Source: Methylobacter marinus A45
GTDB lineage: Bacteria; Pseudomonadota; Gammaproteobacteria; Methylococcales; Methylomonadaceae
Length of the DNA: 64,000 nt
Direction: 5' to 3'
Assembly (NCBI RefSeq): GCF_000383855.1
Contig: NZ_KB912877.1
Coordinates: 1,813,285-1,877,284, forward strand
Shown one piece after another: positions 1-8,037 of this stretch. The first letter of the stretch is position 1, and each line of letters starts with the position of its first letter. The translations under genes and the position numbers were made by a program. Below the pieces are notes generated by a model that worked only from the letters and a program-made list of their open reading frames with translations, did not search any database and was not told where the DNA came from.

Positions 1-212
1 ATTTGCGCCGCATCCACACTGAGCCGGTAAGTGCCGACCAGGCCGGTCAGCTGCTCATGGTCGCCATCATCCGTAACATGATTCAAATAGTCCGCCACAA
101 CCGGCTCCGGCAGCACCAGGTCATAACGGCAACCCGGATGAATAGCCGCCTGAACCTGACCGGGAACCGGGCTGGAACGAACGGGAAAATGAAGCGTGAC
201 AATGTTATTCAT
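1..212 (-). CDS. Hypothetical protein, N-terminal part, cut by window edge
   Basis: A minus-strand reading frame starts with ATG at 212 and stays open for 70 codons to the left edge, so only the N-terminus is visible. The protein begins MNNIVTLHFPVRSSPVPG and has the balanced composition of a real soluble protein, with no signal peptide or membrane segment in the visible part. No Shine-Dalgarno stands out. I do not recognise the family. The overlapping plus-strand frames here are low-complexity and look like shadows. Confidence 0.5.
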   Translation of the reverse strand, partial: MNNIVTLHFPVRSSPVPGQVQAAIHPGCRYDLVLPEPVVADYLNHVTDDGDHEQLTGLVGTYRLSVDAAQ

Positions 213-452
213 GGCGCGGAGGCGGTCTGTGTCCCTGATTCGGTTAGCGTTACGGCATACGACATTCAAGAATGGGGCCAATCCGGCAACGCCCCCCCTT
301 TCGATGCGCCTTCGCCCGCTCCAAGCGAAGCGCCAGCGACTCTGCGGCGGCGCCTCAGTGGCGGCGGAATGCAAAAAACGGTCCCGAACGATGTCATAAA
401 GCCGACAAATTACCGGGTTTTGTAACACTCAGGCAGCTGATCGCGGTTGAGA

Positions 453-590
453 GTGTGAAAGTATTCAATTTAAAGGATTTAACCGCGAAAGACACGAAGG
501 CTTTCAAATTCAAATATTTGCCTATGTTTCCATAGTAATTCATGAAGTCACGGGAAGAAAATGGCAACAACTTGATTTTCTTCGTGTGCT
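453..590. repeat. CACGAAG-type inverted repeat, decayed copy
   Basis: The left part (TGTGAAAGTATTCAATTTAA, then an AACCGCGAAAGACACGAAGG-like arm) matches the better-preserved element at 22451-22610. The right arm survives as TTTTCTTCGTGTGCTCG. The terminal inverted repeat is lost on the right. Confidence 0.6.
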
Positions 591-629
591 CGATTGCTGT
601 TCCAGACGCAATTCTACCGCCTCCCTAAT

Positions 630-1160
630 CCCCATGGATGGGGTGAATGCAGAGAAATGACGGGATCATTTCCTGTCCATGGAGGCGTTCGTGTCCTCGG
701 CACACCGCTACGCTGCTCCTGCATTGCCTACAAGGATGTAGGTACTTAGGAACGTGAATTTTATAACTCCCGCAACTGACTTGTCTTTCTGTCCCTCTTC
801 GGCGTTGCCTACAGGGATGTAGGTAAGGAGCGTGAGCAGGAGCGGAAGCTTTGCGCAAACAGTTACATAGCTTGTTGCTATGCGCCTGTTTGCGCGCCTT
901 GAATAGGAACAGAAATCCTGCCTCAATTGCGGGTCTTATTTCATTCCCGTTCCTTAGCGTGAGCAGGAGCGGAAGCTGCGCCTAAAGCGCCTACTATTGG
1001 TGCTAAGCCACAGGGATGTGGCGAATGTCGAAAACGCATAACGCCATGGATGGCGTGTAGTAGAGTAATGCAGGAGCAATTACCGAGGAGCAGTTTTCGA
1101 CCTACCTCCTGCATGAGCCCCAGGGATGGGGTAAATGCAGATATTGCAGGAGCAAATATC
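630..1160. repeat. Cluster of nGGA-loop mini-hairpins
   Basis: Six short perfect hairpins lie at 630-643, 727-742, 808-823, 1007-1022, 1041-1056 and 1118-1131. All have the form stem-CA-(GGGA, TGGA or AGGA)-TG-stem, where CA/TG are the innermost stem pairs. The outer stem differs (CCCC/GGGG, CCTA/TAGG, GCCA/TGGC, ACGC/GCGT) but always pairs. Several are followed within 4-7 nt by a second hairpin with the loop GC-AGGA-GC, for example CAGATATTGC AGGA GCAAATATCTG at about 1137-1161. A GCGCC(16 nt)GGTGC hairpin at 978-1003 carries the loop TAAAGCGCCTACTATT. Spacing is irregular, so this is not a CRISPR array. Confidence 0.75.
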
Positions 1161-1277
1161 TGCCCATGCAGTCGTTCGTGGTGAAATATTCAGGCTAGTA
1201 AATTGGCCTCTATAAAGGCTGTGTGTCAAAATCCGGGAGCTTTGTTTTGTCGTATCAGTTACCAGGGAAACTCATCC

Positions 1278-1520
1278 ATGAATATCGAATCAATCCGTGA
1301 CCTTCTGTTATGGTGCACCGTTATAAACTACGGTGTGCTGCTTGTCTGGGCTTTATTGTTCACCGCCGCTCACGAGTGGATGCATCAACTGCACGGCCGC
1401 TGGTTTCGTCTGCCGGTTGAGCGGTTTGACGCCATCCATTACGCAGGCATGGCGGTTTACAAAATCGTCATCCTGGTTTTCAATCTCGTTCCCTATATTG
1501 CATTGCATATCGCCGGATAA
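1278..1520 (+). CDS. Small membrane protein, DUF6868-like
   Basis: This 80-residue protein begins MNIESIRDLLLWCTVINY and has two hydrophobic segments, at about residues 8-30 and 57-78. Between them lies a conserved-looking amphipathic stretch (HEWMHQLHGRWFRLPVERFD). From memory the pattern matches the DUF6868 family of small gammaproteobacterial inner-membrane proteins, whose function is unknown. An in-frame ATG 75 nt upstream would add 25 unlikely residues, so I chose the ATG at 1278. The gene stands alone and is convergent with the next gene. Confidence 0.7.
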   Translation: MNIESIRDLLLWCTVINYGVLLVWALLFTAAHEWMHQLHGRWFRLPVERFDAIHYAGMAVYKIVILVFNLVPYIALHIAG

Positions 1521-1587
1521 GCCCGCGGCTCAAGCGGGACGGCTTTACAAGCCCGCCCCGTCCATGAATGGCGCCGCCGGCTCGGGC

Positions 1588-1977
1588 TTAATGCGAGGAT
1601 GCGTACAGCTGCTGAATTTCCTTGTAGCGGTTGGCGGCATCCGTCAATGTTTCCTTAGCCGAGGCCAGTTCGTTGTTCTTGAGCTCGGTACGGGCTTTCT
1701 TCAAAACACCGCTGGCCTGATTGCGTTTCAAGTCCAGCACATTATTGGCGATATCTTTCTGCAATTGCCGGGCATCGCTGACCATATCGATCAGCACCTC
1801 GTTGTCCGTGCCGTTATCTAGAGCCGCAATCGTCTCCTCGACTTTCGCCAGCGTGTTTTCGATAGCCGCTTTAACATCCTCATACGATGGATTCGCGACG
1901 GCGGAAGCGGTGAATGATGGGGCTGCCAGCGATACGGCCATAACAGAAGAAACCAGAAATTTGTTGAGTGCGTTCAT
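1588..1977 (-). CDS. Exported small helical protein
   Basis: This 129-residue protein has a clear Sec signal peptide (MNALNKFLVSSVMAVSLAAP, cleavage probably after TASA near residue 26). The mature part is highly charged and almost entirely helical, without cysteines. It is probably a periplasmic protein; the family is unrecognised. It is transcribed divergently from the MarR-type gene at 2416. The GTTCTAATTAGAAC palindrome lies about 110 bp upstream of its start, so the MarR protein may control it. That link is inferred from position only. Confidence 0.7.
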   Translation of the reverse strand: MNALNKFLVSSVMAVSLAAPSFTASAVANPSYEDVKAAIENTLAKVEETIAALDNGTDNEVLIDMVSDARQLQKDIANNVLDLKRNQASGVLKKARTELKNNELASAKETLTDAANRYKEIQQLYASSH

Positions 1978-2085
1978 GAGTAAACCTCGAAGTGGATAAA
2001 GGGTATTGTTTGCCTGACGATTAACAAAGGCCTAAAAGTCAGACCGATGCAGCTCGCGAGGCATGGTTAAATACTATCAGATTCT

Positions 2086-2099
2086 GTTCTAATTAGAAC
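2086..2099. promoter_or_regulatory. Perfect palindrome, candidate MarR operator 1
   Basis: GTTCTAATTAGAAC is a perfect 14-bp palindrome in the divergent intergenic region. An extra half-site, GTTCTAAT, lies at about 2105-2112. MarR dimers usually bind palindromes of this size. Confidence 0.55.
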
Positions 2100-2384
2100 T
2101 AAATTTGTTCTAATACGGACTATTTTTCTGGAGACCGTGGTTTTTACGGCCTGGACGCGCCTGGAAATTAAATTGATTAACCAATATTATCAATTGCTTA
2201 TATGTCTTTCCAACATTTCGCTTCACTTGACCGGCGCCGTTCGGTTTATGCCGCAAGGTCGGCAGGTCTTGCCGGAAACCGGCCGACTGTTGCTTCCATA
2301 AGCACAAAAGGGCCGTCATAATGAACGCAATGAGGCCTAATTCCATTAAAAAACTTGAGGAAATTGGGCATTAAGCCTACTATT

Positions 2385-2402
2385 TAGTTCTAATTAAAAC
2401 TA
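2385..2402. promoter_or_regulatory. Near-palindrome, candidate MarR operator 2
   Basis: TAGTTCTAATTAAAACTA repeats operator 1 with one mismatch between its arms. It ends 13 bp before the MarR start codon, a position that would allow autorepression. Confidence 0.55.
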
Positions 2403-2415
2403 TCAAATTGACGTT

Positions 2416-2883
2416 ATGAATTCTCCATCCACCTTTCCCAGCGTACTGCGCGAGCTGGCGCGGACGCACCAGGTTTTTCTGGCCTATGCGGCCACCCATG
2501 TGCACACGCTGGATCTGACCCTGCCCCAGTTCGATATCATCCTGACCCTGGGCAATACCGCCGGCATGTCCTTCAAGCAGCTGGGCGAGAAGACCATTAT
2601 CACCAAAGGTACCCTGACCGGCGTCATCAACCGCCTGGAAGACAAGGGGCTGGTCCAGCGCATGGCCTCGAAAACGGACGGGCGCAGCCAGATCGTGCGG
2701 CTGACGGAGGCCGGCGCGGCCCTGTTCAAGCGCGCTTATCCCGAACATCTGGAATTTATTTATCGGATATTCAGTGATTATTCCCCGGAAGACATCGCGA
2801 CGCTGGAAGCCGCGCTGGTGCGGCTGCGCGAGGCCGTCACCGCGGCGCGTGGCGGCAAGGGTGAGGAATCAGCAGCCGATTAG
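2416..2883 (+). CDS. MarR-family transcriptional regulator
   Basis: This 155-residue protein has the usual MarR length and layout: an N-terminal dimer helix, a winged helix-turn-helix at about residues 48-100 (FKQLGEKTIITKGTLTGVIN followed by a wing containing DGRSQIV) and a C-terminal dimerisation helix. Members normally repress a neighbouring gene and themselves until a phenolic or oxidative ligand binds. The two shared palindromes, one near this start and one in front of the divergent exported-protein gene, fit that arrangement. The ligand is unknown. Confidence 0.85.
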   Translation: MNSPSTFPSVLRELARTHQVFLAYAATHVHTLDLTLPQFDIILTLGNTAGMSFKQLGEKTIITKGTLTGVINRLEDKGLVQRMASKTDGRSQIVRLTEAGAALFKRAYPEHLEFIYRIFSDYSPEDIATLEAALVRLREAVTAARGGKGEESAAD

Positions 2884-2992
2884 CGCATGGAATGAATCAG
2901 GGAATGGACGGTGCGAATTCATTCGCACATTTGAGGAAGTTATTTTATCCACGTTCCTAAGGCCTGGGTCGTCAATAATGTCCCTGTTTAAA

Positions 2993-3087
2993 CATAGGAT
3001 GCGCCGACGACAGGAGGCGCATCGTTCGTAAGCGATGCACTTCATTGCGCCGCCTGGAGCGCCTGCTTCTGGCCGGCACATCCTATG
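2993..3087. repeat. Long imperfect palindrome
   Basis: CATAGGATG at 2993-3001 pairs with CATCCTATG at 3079-3087. Inside, CAGGAGGCGCA pairs with TGCGCCGCCTG, and GCATCG with CGATGC, giving a hairpin of about 95 bp. It lies between the MarR and MOSC genes, which converge on it, and could be a small non-autonomous element or a bidirectional terminator. Confidence 0.5.
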
Positions 3088-3193
3088 CGGGATGCTAATT
3101 TCAGGAAGTCATTAATCCTGAGCGCTGTTTCAGGAAAAAACAGGCGCCGGACGCGGCATTCATGCGCTTGATGCAAACATCCGACAGAGCGTT

Positions 3194-3985
3194 TCAATCA
3201 AGCAGGCTGACTTTATCGCCCACCTGAATCCGCCCGCCGGCGGCGCTCGGGAGCATGGCGATGGCAAACGTCGGCTTTTTCTGGCCGAAGGCGCCGGTCA
3301 GCGTCTTAAGGATCGGCAGATCCCGTTCGCCGGTGTCGGGATTCGCATGCGTGGCGAGGCAACGGGTCTTCGGCGCCACGGCCTCGAAGTCAACCCGGCC
3401 TATGCGAATCCGGCGCCCTATCCAGCTTTGCTCTTCCCAGGCATCCAGGCCGTCGATGGCGATGTTCGAGCGGAAGCGAAGCTCACTGAGGCCGTCGCCG
3501 CCGAGCGCATGGCCGACGGCCGCCAGGCTTGCGCGGCTGTGCAGGGTTATCTGGCCGGCCTCGTTGTCCTGATAGCGCGGCGTAACGCCGTCCCCGACCA
3601 ACCGCAACGGCAGCCGTTCCGGATGCGAGGCCAGTGGATTCTCATCCAGCGTCAGCACATAGCTTTCGAGCGCGGCGGCAATAAGCTGACGGCCCTGCCC
3701 GTCCAGCGCCGCCTCGACCAGAACCGCATCCTCCAGGCAGATGCGCAATCGGAGCGCCCTGTGGTCGAACCGAAGGCGAAGGCGCGCGAGACCGGGCGTG
3801 TTCACCAGCGCGACGAACTCGTGCTTTTTGCTCCAGGCCGCTTCCGGCGCGCCTGAGTTGGCGAAACGAAAGCCGAGGACCCGATCACCGGCGATGCGGC
3901 CTTGATCGAGCACCTCGACAACATCACAGGCTTCGGGCGTAAAGCCCTTGACCGGATAACGGTATAAGGCGACGACGCGGGGCAT
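3194..3985 (-). CDS. MOSC-domain protein
   Basis: This 263-residue protein has an N-terminal beta-barrel MOSC_N region (from LYRYPVKGFTPEAC) followed by a MOSC domain. The characteristic cysteine sits in PKTRCLATH at residue 209. MOSC proteins bind molybdenum cofactor through this cysteine and act as molybdenum-cofactor sulfurases or N-hydroxylated-substrate reductases such as YcbX and mARC. The gene follows the ferredoxin-reductase gene after 97 bp on the same strand and probably belongs to the NsrR-controlled unit. An N-hydroxyl or nitrite reduction role would suit that context but is inferred. Confidence 0.8.
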   Translation of the reverse strand: MPRVVALYRYPVKGFTPEACDVVEVLDQGRIAGDRVLGFRFANSGAPEAAWSKKHEFVALVNTPGLARLRLRFDHRALRLRICLEDAVLVEAALDGQGRQLIAAALESYVLTLDENPLASHPERLPLRLVGDGVTPRYQDNEAGQITLHSRASLAAVGHALGGDGLSELRFRSNIAIDGLDAWEEQSWIGRRIRIGRVDFEAVAPKTRCLATHANPDTGERDLPILKTLTGAFGQKKPTFAIAMLPSAAGGRIQVGDKVSLLD

Positions 3986-4082
3986 CAGGCAATCTCCCTC
4001 GGTAAAGACCGGCTACGACAGGCTGACAATACTACCAGCGCTCAGGCCGCAGCCCAAGCGCGGGAATTTTACCCCGGCATCA

Positions 4083-5063
4083 TCAGGAAGACTGGCTGAC
4101 ATTGAAGGCGTCGGCATAGATATCCTTCATGGAGGCGCCCGCCAGAAAAGCTTTCATTCTGGCGGCCTTGACCATTTCCGGATGCCCGCACAGAAACAGG
4201 CGCCAGTTCTTGAGGTCGGGGATTTGCTGAAAGGCCACGTCATGGGCGCGTCCCGAGGCAAAGCCGTGCGGCACATCGCCGCCGGACAGGCAGGGCACGT
4301 AATTGAAATTCGTATATTGCCTGACCAGATCGTGCAGTTCCCCGGTCAGATACAGGCCGTCCAGGTCGCGACTGCCGTGAAACAAATGGATAGGGCCGGT
4401 ATGGCCCTGGCCCAGGGCGTCGCGGACGATGCCGTAGAGCGGCGCGAGTCCGGAGCCCGTGCCGATCAGGACCAGGCCCTGCTCGTTATTGCCGGACGTG
4501 TAAAAACAATCGCCGGCGGGGCCGCGAACCTCGACCGTCTGGCCGGGGCGCAATTCCTCGTGGATCCAGCCGCTGACCCGGCCTTGCGGCAGGCGGCGGA
4601 CATGCAGGTGCAGATGGTCATCCTCATAGGGCACGCTGGCGAGCGAGTAGCTGCGGCCCAGTGTCGGGTCTTGAAACAGATTGATGAATTGCCCGGCCCG
4701 GTATTCGATGGGCGCATGACATTCGAGCGCCACATGCATGATTTCCGGATTCAGCAATGTCAGGCTTTTGACCGTAGCGGGAATCGCCGCCTGGATATCA
4801 TCGTCATCCGGCAGCGCGACTTCAAGATCCTCGGTGGGATGGCAAACGCAGGCCAGAAAATAGTTCTGCAGCTTCAGGCTATCCTTCAAGCCCTGCTGCG
4901 AGGCCTCTGGCGGCTTGCCGCCGGTGGCACGCATCAGGCAGGTCTGGCAGGCTCCGCTGCGGCAGGAAAAAGGAACGGGCACACCGCGATCGGTCAGGCA
5001 ATCCAGAACGGATTGATCTTCGCCCAGTTCAAAGTTGTCTTTTGCGTAATGAATAGTCACCAT
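4083..5063 (-). CDS. Ferredoxin-NAD(P)H reductase (2Fe-2S plus FAD/NAD domains)
   Basis: This is a 326-residue flavo-iron-sulfur electron-transfer protein. Residues 1-90 form a plant-type [2Fe-2S] ferredoxin with Cys34, Cys39, Cys42 and Cys72. An FAD-binding barrel follows (GRSYSLAS), then an NAD(P) domain (GTGSGLAPLYG and LCGHPEM). The domain order is that of oxygenase reductases. It starts 29 bp after the truncated-haemoglobin gene and shares the NsrR operators, so it probably re-reduces the haemoglobin during NO detoxification, or feeds the MOSC protein. The partner is inferred. Confidence 0.85.
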   Translation of the reverse strand: MVTIHYAKDNFELGEDQSVLDCLTDRGVPVPFSCRSGACQTCLMRATGGKPPEASQQGLKDSLKLQNYFLACVCHPTEDLEVALPDDDDIQAAIPATVKSLTLLNPEIMHVALECHAPIEYRAGQFINLFQDPTLGRSYSLASVPYEDDHLHLHVRRLPQGRVSGWIHEELRPGQTVEVRGPAGDCFYTSGNNEQGLVLIGTGSGLAPLYGIVRDALGQGHTGPIHLFHGSRDLDGLYLTGELHDLVRQYTNFNYVPCLSGGDVPHGFASGRAHDVAFQQIPDLKNWRLFLCGHPEMVKAARMKAFLAGASMKDIYADAFNVSQSS

Positions 5064-5092
5064 GGCGGCGTACCTGTTTCTAGGATCAAGGA

Positions 5093-5467
5093 TTATCGGC
5101 CCAGCACGTCGTCTCGCGTACTTTCGGCGATGGCGGCAACCTGATTGATCAAGGCGTCGTCCACGCCCAGCTCGCGCAGCGTCGCCGCAAGATTTTCGAT
5201 CACCGCATCGACATGTGAATCATTCAGGCCGCGCTCGACCAGATGGGCATGGCCGGTGCGCATATCGAGGCCGCTGTAGTTATGCGGGCCGCCGAAAGCC
5301 ATGGTCAGGAAGGCCTTTTGCTTCGCGGCCTGTTTTTCCATGTCCACGTCCTCGAAGAAGGCGCTGATGCGGCCATCGCTCAATACCTTACGGTAAAAAA
5401 TATCCACGGCGGCATTGACGGCAGCCTCCCCACCTAATTGCTCGTACAAGGATGCTTGTTGCGACAT
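5093..5467 (-). CDS. Group I-type truncated haemoglobin
   Basis: This 124-residue 2-on-2 globin has a B10-type FY pair at residues 24-25 and the proximal-histidine motif MRTGH (His73). I chose the ATG at 5467 because GGAG sits 6-7 nt upstream; a farther ATG at 5479 overlaps that site. Truncated globins bind O2 and NO, and many act as NO dioxygenases when supplied with a reductase. It is the first gene of an apparent three-gene unit with a flavo-iron-sulfur reductase and a MOSC protein, divergent from nsrR and next to NsrR-like operators. Confidence 0.9.
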   Translation of the reverse strand: MSQQASLYEQLGGEAAVNAAVDIFYRKVLSDGRISAFFEDVDMEKQAAKQKAFLTMAFGGPHNYSGLDMRTGHAHLVERGLNDSHVDAVIENLAATLRELGVDDALINQVAAIAESTRDDVLGR

Positions 5468-5488
5468 ATTTTTCTCCAACTCAATTTA

Positions 5489-5511
5489 AAAAGGTGTTTA
5501 AAATACATCTT
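5489..5511. promoter_or_regulatory. Imperfect NsrR operator
   Basis: The right half AAATACATCTT fits the NsrR consensus half-site; the left half (AAGGTG then TTT) is degenerate. It lies about 22 bp upstream of the haemoglobin start codon, where binding would block transcription. Confidence 0.55.
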
Positions 5512-5550
5512 AAAAGCCTAACCTCACGAGGGGCATATATAAGGCGCGAC

Positions 5551-5579
5551 CATAAGATGTATTTGACATGCATCTTATG
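5551..5579. promoter_or_regulatory. Strong NsrR operator
   Basis: Perfect arms CATAAGATG and CATCTTATG flank an 11-nt centre beginning TATTT. The inner 23 bp (5554-5576) fit the known NsrR pattern AAGATG-YATTT-N-AAATR-CATCTT with one deviation. It lies between the haemoglobin unit and nsrR and could control both. Confidence 0.8.
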
Positions 5580-5664
5580 GCCGAGTAGTAAAATCGTCAA
5601 GTCCTATCTTTCATTTTTTTAAGCCCTGCCTGAATCGCGGGCTGATTTTTAAGGAGTATCACCC

Positions 5665-6120
5665 ATGCAGCTTACGCAATTCACTGATTATTCACTGCGC
5701 CTGCTGATCTATCTCGCCCGTTTGCCGGAACCGGGCATGGCGACCATTTCAGAGATTGCCGAGTACTACCAGGTTTCCCGCAACCATCTGGTCAAGGTGG
5801 CGAACAGCCTGGCCAACCAGGGGCTCATCATGACCACCCGGGGCAAGGGCGGCGGCATCCAGCTGGCCCGGCCCGCGTATACCATAGGCGTCGGCGAAGT
5901 GATACGGCTGACCGAAGTCAACATGAACCTGGTGGAGTGCTTCGATGTGCCGTCCAATCAGTGCCGCCTGACCCGCGACTGCTTCCTGAAAGGCATGCTG
6001 TACGAGGCGCAGCGCGCATTCATGGCGGTGCTGGACAAATACTCGCTGGCCGATGCGGCCCGTTTCGGCTTCAAGCCCGACCTGTCGGTCCTGCCGGGCG
6101 ACCAGCGGCCGCCGACCTGA
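5665..6120 (+). CDS. nsrR: NO-sensing Rrf2-family repressor NsrR
   Basis: This 151-residue protein has the Rrf2 winged helix at residues 1-60 (MQLTQFTDYSLRLLIYLA, VSRNHLVKVANSLA) and three cluster cysteines, Cys92, Cys100 and Cys106, in the NsrR position. NsrR holds an iron-sulfur cluster that NO destroys, releasing repression of NO-detoxifying genes. AAGGAG precedes the start by 9-10 nt. The divergent globin-reductase-MOSC unit and the two operators support nsrR over iscR, as do the absence of isc genes nearby and the start MQLTQFTDYSLR. Confidence 0.9.
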   Translation: MQLTQFTDYSLRLLIYLARLPEPGMATISEIAEYYQVSRNHLVKVANSLANQGLIMTTRGKGGGIQLARPAYTIGVGEVIRLTEVNMNLVECFDVPSNQCRLTRDCFLKGMLYEAQRAFMAVLDKYSLADAARFGFKPDLSVLPGDQRPPT

Positions 6121-6189
6121 GCGGGCAAGAGGTTTGCTACGTGCATTCGGCGCGATAAGGTCAAGCCGTTCGGACGTTTATGCCCGCCG

Positions 6190-6609
6190 TCACATAAAAA
6201 GCCAAAGGATCATGCCGCTCACGCCCGTTATCCCGCCCAGCCACCATTTGGCTTTTCCCGCGGGCGATAAAGCCTGCCAGTACGCCAGACTATCCAGCTT
6301 CAGCCGCAGCCAGCCGATTGCAAGGCACTCCCTGCATTTGCGGCAACAACGCGGTATGACCCGCAACAGCCTGTACACGCCATAACAGGCGATCGCCGCC
6401 ATGATGTAGAAGACGATGATCTGCGTCTCGCGGCGGTCAGTGTGAAAAATATGCTCGACCAACAGGTCCAGCGACTGTTCAACCAGCTCGAACGAAACGT
6501 GCATCAGTTCAAGCAACAGATGGAACACCGTGTCGTACATTGCGATGACGGTGATAATGATGGTCAGAATGACGCTGAAAACGGTTTTTTGATGATGGGA
6601 TAAGATCAT
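6190..6609 (-). CDS. Small membrane protein at the end of the efflux operon
   Basis: This 139-residue protein has hydrophobic segments at about residues 9-35, 65-85 and 120-139, and a cysteine-containing cytoplasmic stretch (RCCRKCREC). It starts 78 bp after the HlyD-type gene on the same strand and is probably cotranscribed. The family is not recognised. A role in the efflux system is suggested only by position. Confidence 0.65.
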   Translation of the reverse strand: MILSHHQKTVFSVILTIIITVIAMYDTVFHLLLELMHVSFELVEQSLDLLVEHIFHTDRRETQIIVFYIMAAIACYGVYRLLRVIPRCCRKCRECLAIGWLRLKLDSLAYWQALSPAGKAKWWLGGITGVSGMILWLFM

Positions 6610-6687
6610 GATAAACCTCCGAATAATCGCTTCGTTGGCCCGCGCCCGACCGCTTCAGAGCGGGCACGGGCGCCGACCGGCACAACC

Positions 6688-7914
6688 TCATCGGTAAATG
6701 CCGGCATTGTCAGCGGCGGCTGCATGAAGAGGCCGGCACTCCGGCGCCAACGCATCGTTTTCCTGAATCAAATTCGCCCTGATGATTTTCCGGGCCTCGG
6801 CTTCCGCATCGGCAAGTTCATCAATAAAGATGTCTGTCTCATACTCCTGCGTGGAGACGCCTGCCAGTGACACGCCCTGGGACTGATCCGAGTCCTTGAC
6901 GTATATTGCGGTCCTGGTGGAAAGTCCCGGACGGATGGGGTTGTTCAGCACTTCCTCTTGCCGCAGTCCGATACGCACGGGAACACGTTCCACGATATGA
7001 ATGAAATTTCCGGACGCGTTTTCCGGCGGCAGCAAGGCAAAGACGCTGCCCGTGCCCGGCACCAAGCCTTCCACCGTGCCATGATAGATGCGGCTCTCGC
7101 CGTAGAGGTCGACGGTAATCTCCGCCAATTGGCCGGGCCGTACCCGCGCCATCTCGGTCTCCCGCAGGTTCGCCTCTACCCACAGATGCTCCAGGGGCAC
7201 GAGCGTCATCAGCTGATCGCCGGGCTGAACCCGGTTCCCTACCTGTACCTTGCGCATGGACACATAGCCTGAAACGGGCGCATGGATATGCTGCCGCGCG
7301 TATTCAAGATAGGCGGCGATGAATCTGTGCTTGGCCGCTTCCACATCCGGATGCAGCGTTCGGCTGGTGCCGCCCACTTTAGCGTCCACGGATTCGAGCT
7401 CCGCCTCGGCCTCCCGCATATCGGCTTCGAGCGCCGCCATCTGATCCTCGGCATTTTGCAGAGCCTGCTCGGATACCGAGCCATTGGGCAGCGCCTGACG
7501 CAAGCGCGCCACATCGTGACGCACCCGGGCCAGGCGGGCCGTACGGGCTATCAGTTTCTGGCACATCTGCCGGCGCGTGGCAAAAACGGCGCCGATTTCG
7601 CGCACGGTCTGGCCCAACTCGCCCCGGCTCCGGCTTAAAGCGGTCCGAGCCCGGTGCTCATCCAGACGAACCAGTAAATCGCCCTTGTTCACGTACTGGC
7701 TCTCCTCGACCAATACCTGCGTGACGATGCCCGTTGCATCCGCCTCCACCGGAATAAGATTGCCGGTAACGAAGGCATTACGGCTTATTACCCAGAAGCG
7801 ACAGTAATGCCACCAATAGCCGGCATAAGCCAAAGCGCCTACAGCCAGCACTAGCGCAACCGACAATAGATAGCGGTTGCGTCGGGTTCGAATGATCTTG
7901 GGATGAGTTCTCAT
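6688..7914 (-). CDS. HlyD/EmrA-type membrane-fusion protein
   Basis: This 408-residue protein has one N-terminal membrane anchor (about residues 14-34), a biotinyl-lipoyl-like domain (VEADATGIVTQVLVEESQYV), a long coiled-coil hairpin at about residues 100-200 and a closing lipoyl half plus beta-barrel (IHAPVSGYVSMRKVQVGNRV). It would link the DHA2 transporter in the inner membrane to the outer-membrane lipoprotein encoded just upstream, as EmrA links EmrB to TolC. The C-terminal 70 residues are an unusual hydrophilic tail. Confidence 0.88.
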   Translation of the reverse strand: MRTHPKIIRTRRNRYLLSVALVLAVGALAYAGYWWHYCRFWVISRNAFVTGNLIPVEADATGIVTQVLVEESQYVNKGDLLVRLDEHRARTALSRSRGELGQTVREIGAVFATRRQMCQKLIARTARLARVRHDVARLRQALPNGSVSEQALQNAEDQMAALEADMREAEAELESVDAKVGGTSRTLHPDVEAAKHRFIAAYLEYARQHIHAPVSGYVSMRKVQVGNRVQPGDQLMTLVPLEHLWVEANLRETEMARVRPGQLAEITVDLYGESRIYHGTVEGLVPGTGSVFALLPPENASGNFIHIVERVPVRIGLRQEEVLNNPIRPGLSTRTAIYVKDSDQSQGVSLAGVSTQEYETDIFIDELADAEAEARKIIRANLIQENDALAPECRPLHAAAADNAGIYR

Positions 7915-8037
7915 AGGTTTTTATATCGGCAACACCAAATTTTATTTTATAAAACAAATATATAAGTTTTTCCGCTTGCGCCCTGGCCTGGCTTGGATAG
8001 CGCGAGGCCCGTCGCCATCTCCGCCCCCGGGCCGTCC

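Larger units (their letters stand above)
213..1277. other. Intergenic repeat field
   Basis: I see no convincing gene in this kilobase. It holds a decayed copy of the CACGAAG inverted-repeat family (about 453-590) and a dense field of short hairpins (about 630-1150), described separately. GC content and the frequent stops argue against coding. Confidence 0.6.

Noticed and set aside
630-1160. Possible CRISPR array in the hairpin field
   Set aside because: The repeated units are short palindromes with changing stems and irregular spacing; there are no constant repeats with unique spacers and no cas genes.
2110-2346. 78-codon minus-strand frame with a hydrophobic start
   Set aside because: It fills the regulatory region between divergent genes, has no ribosome site and overlaps the candidate operators' surroundings.
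4182-5144. 320-codon plus-strand frame
   Set aside because: It is antisense to the well-supported ferredoxin-reductase gene and its composition (Ala, Gln, Arg) is that of a GC-rich shadow frame.
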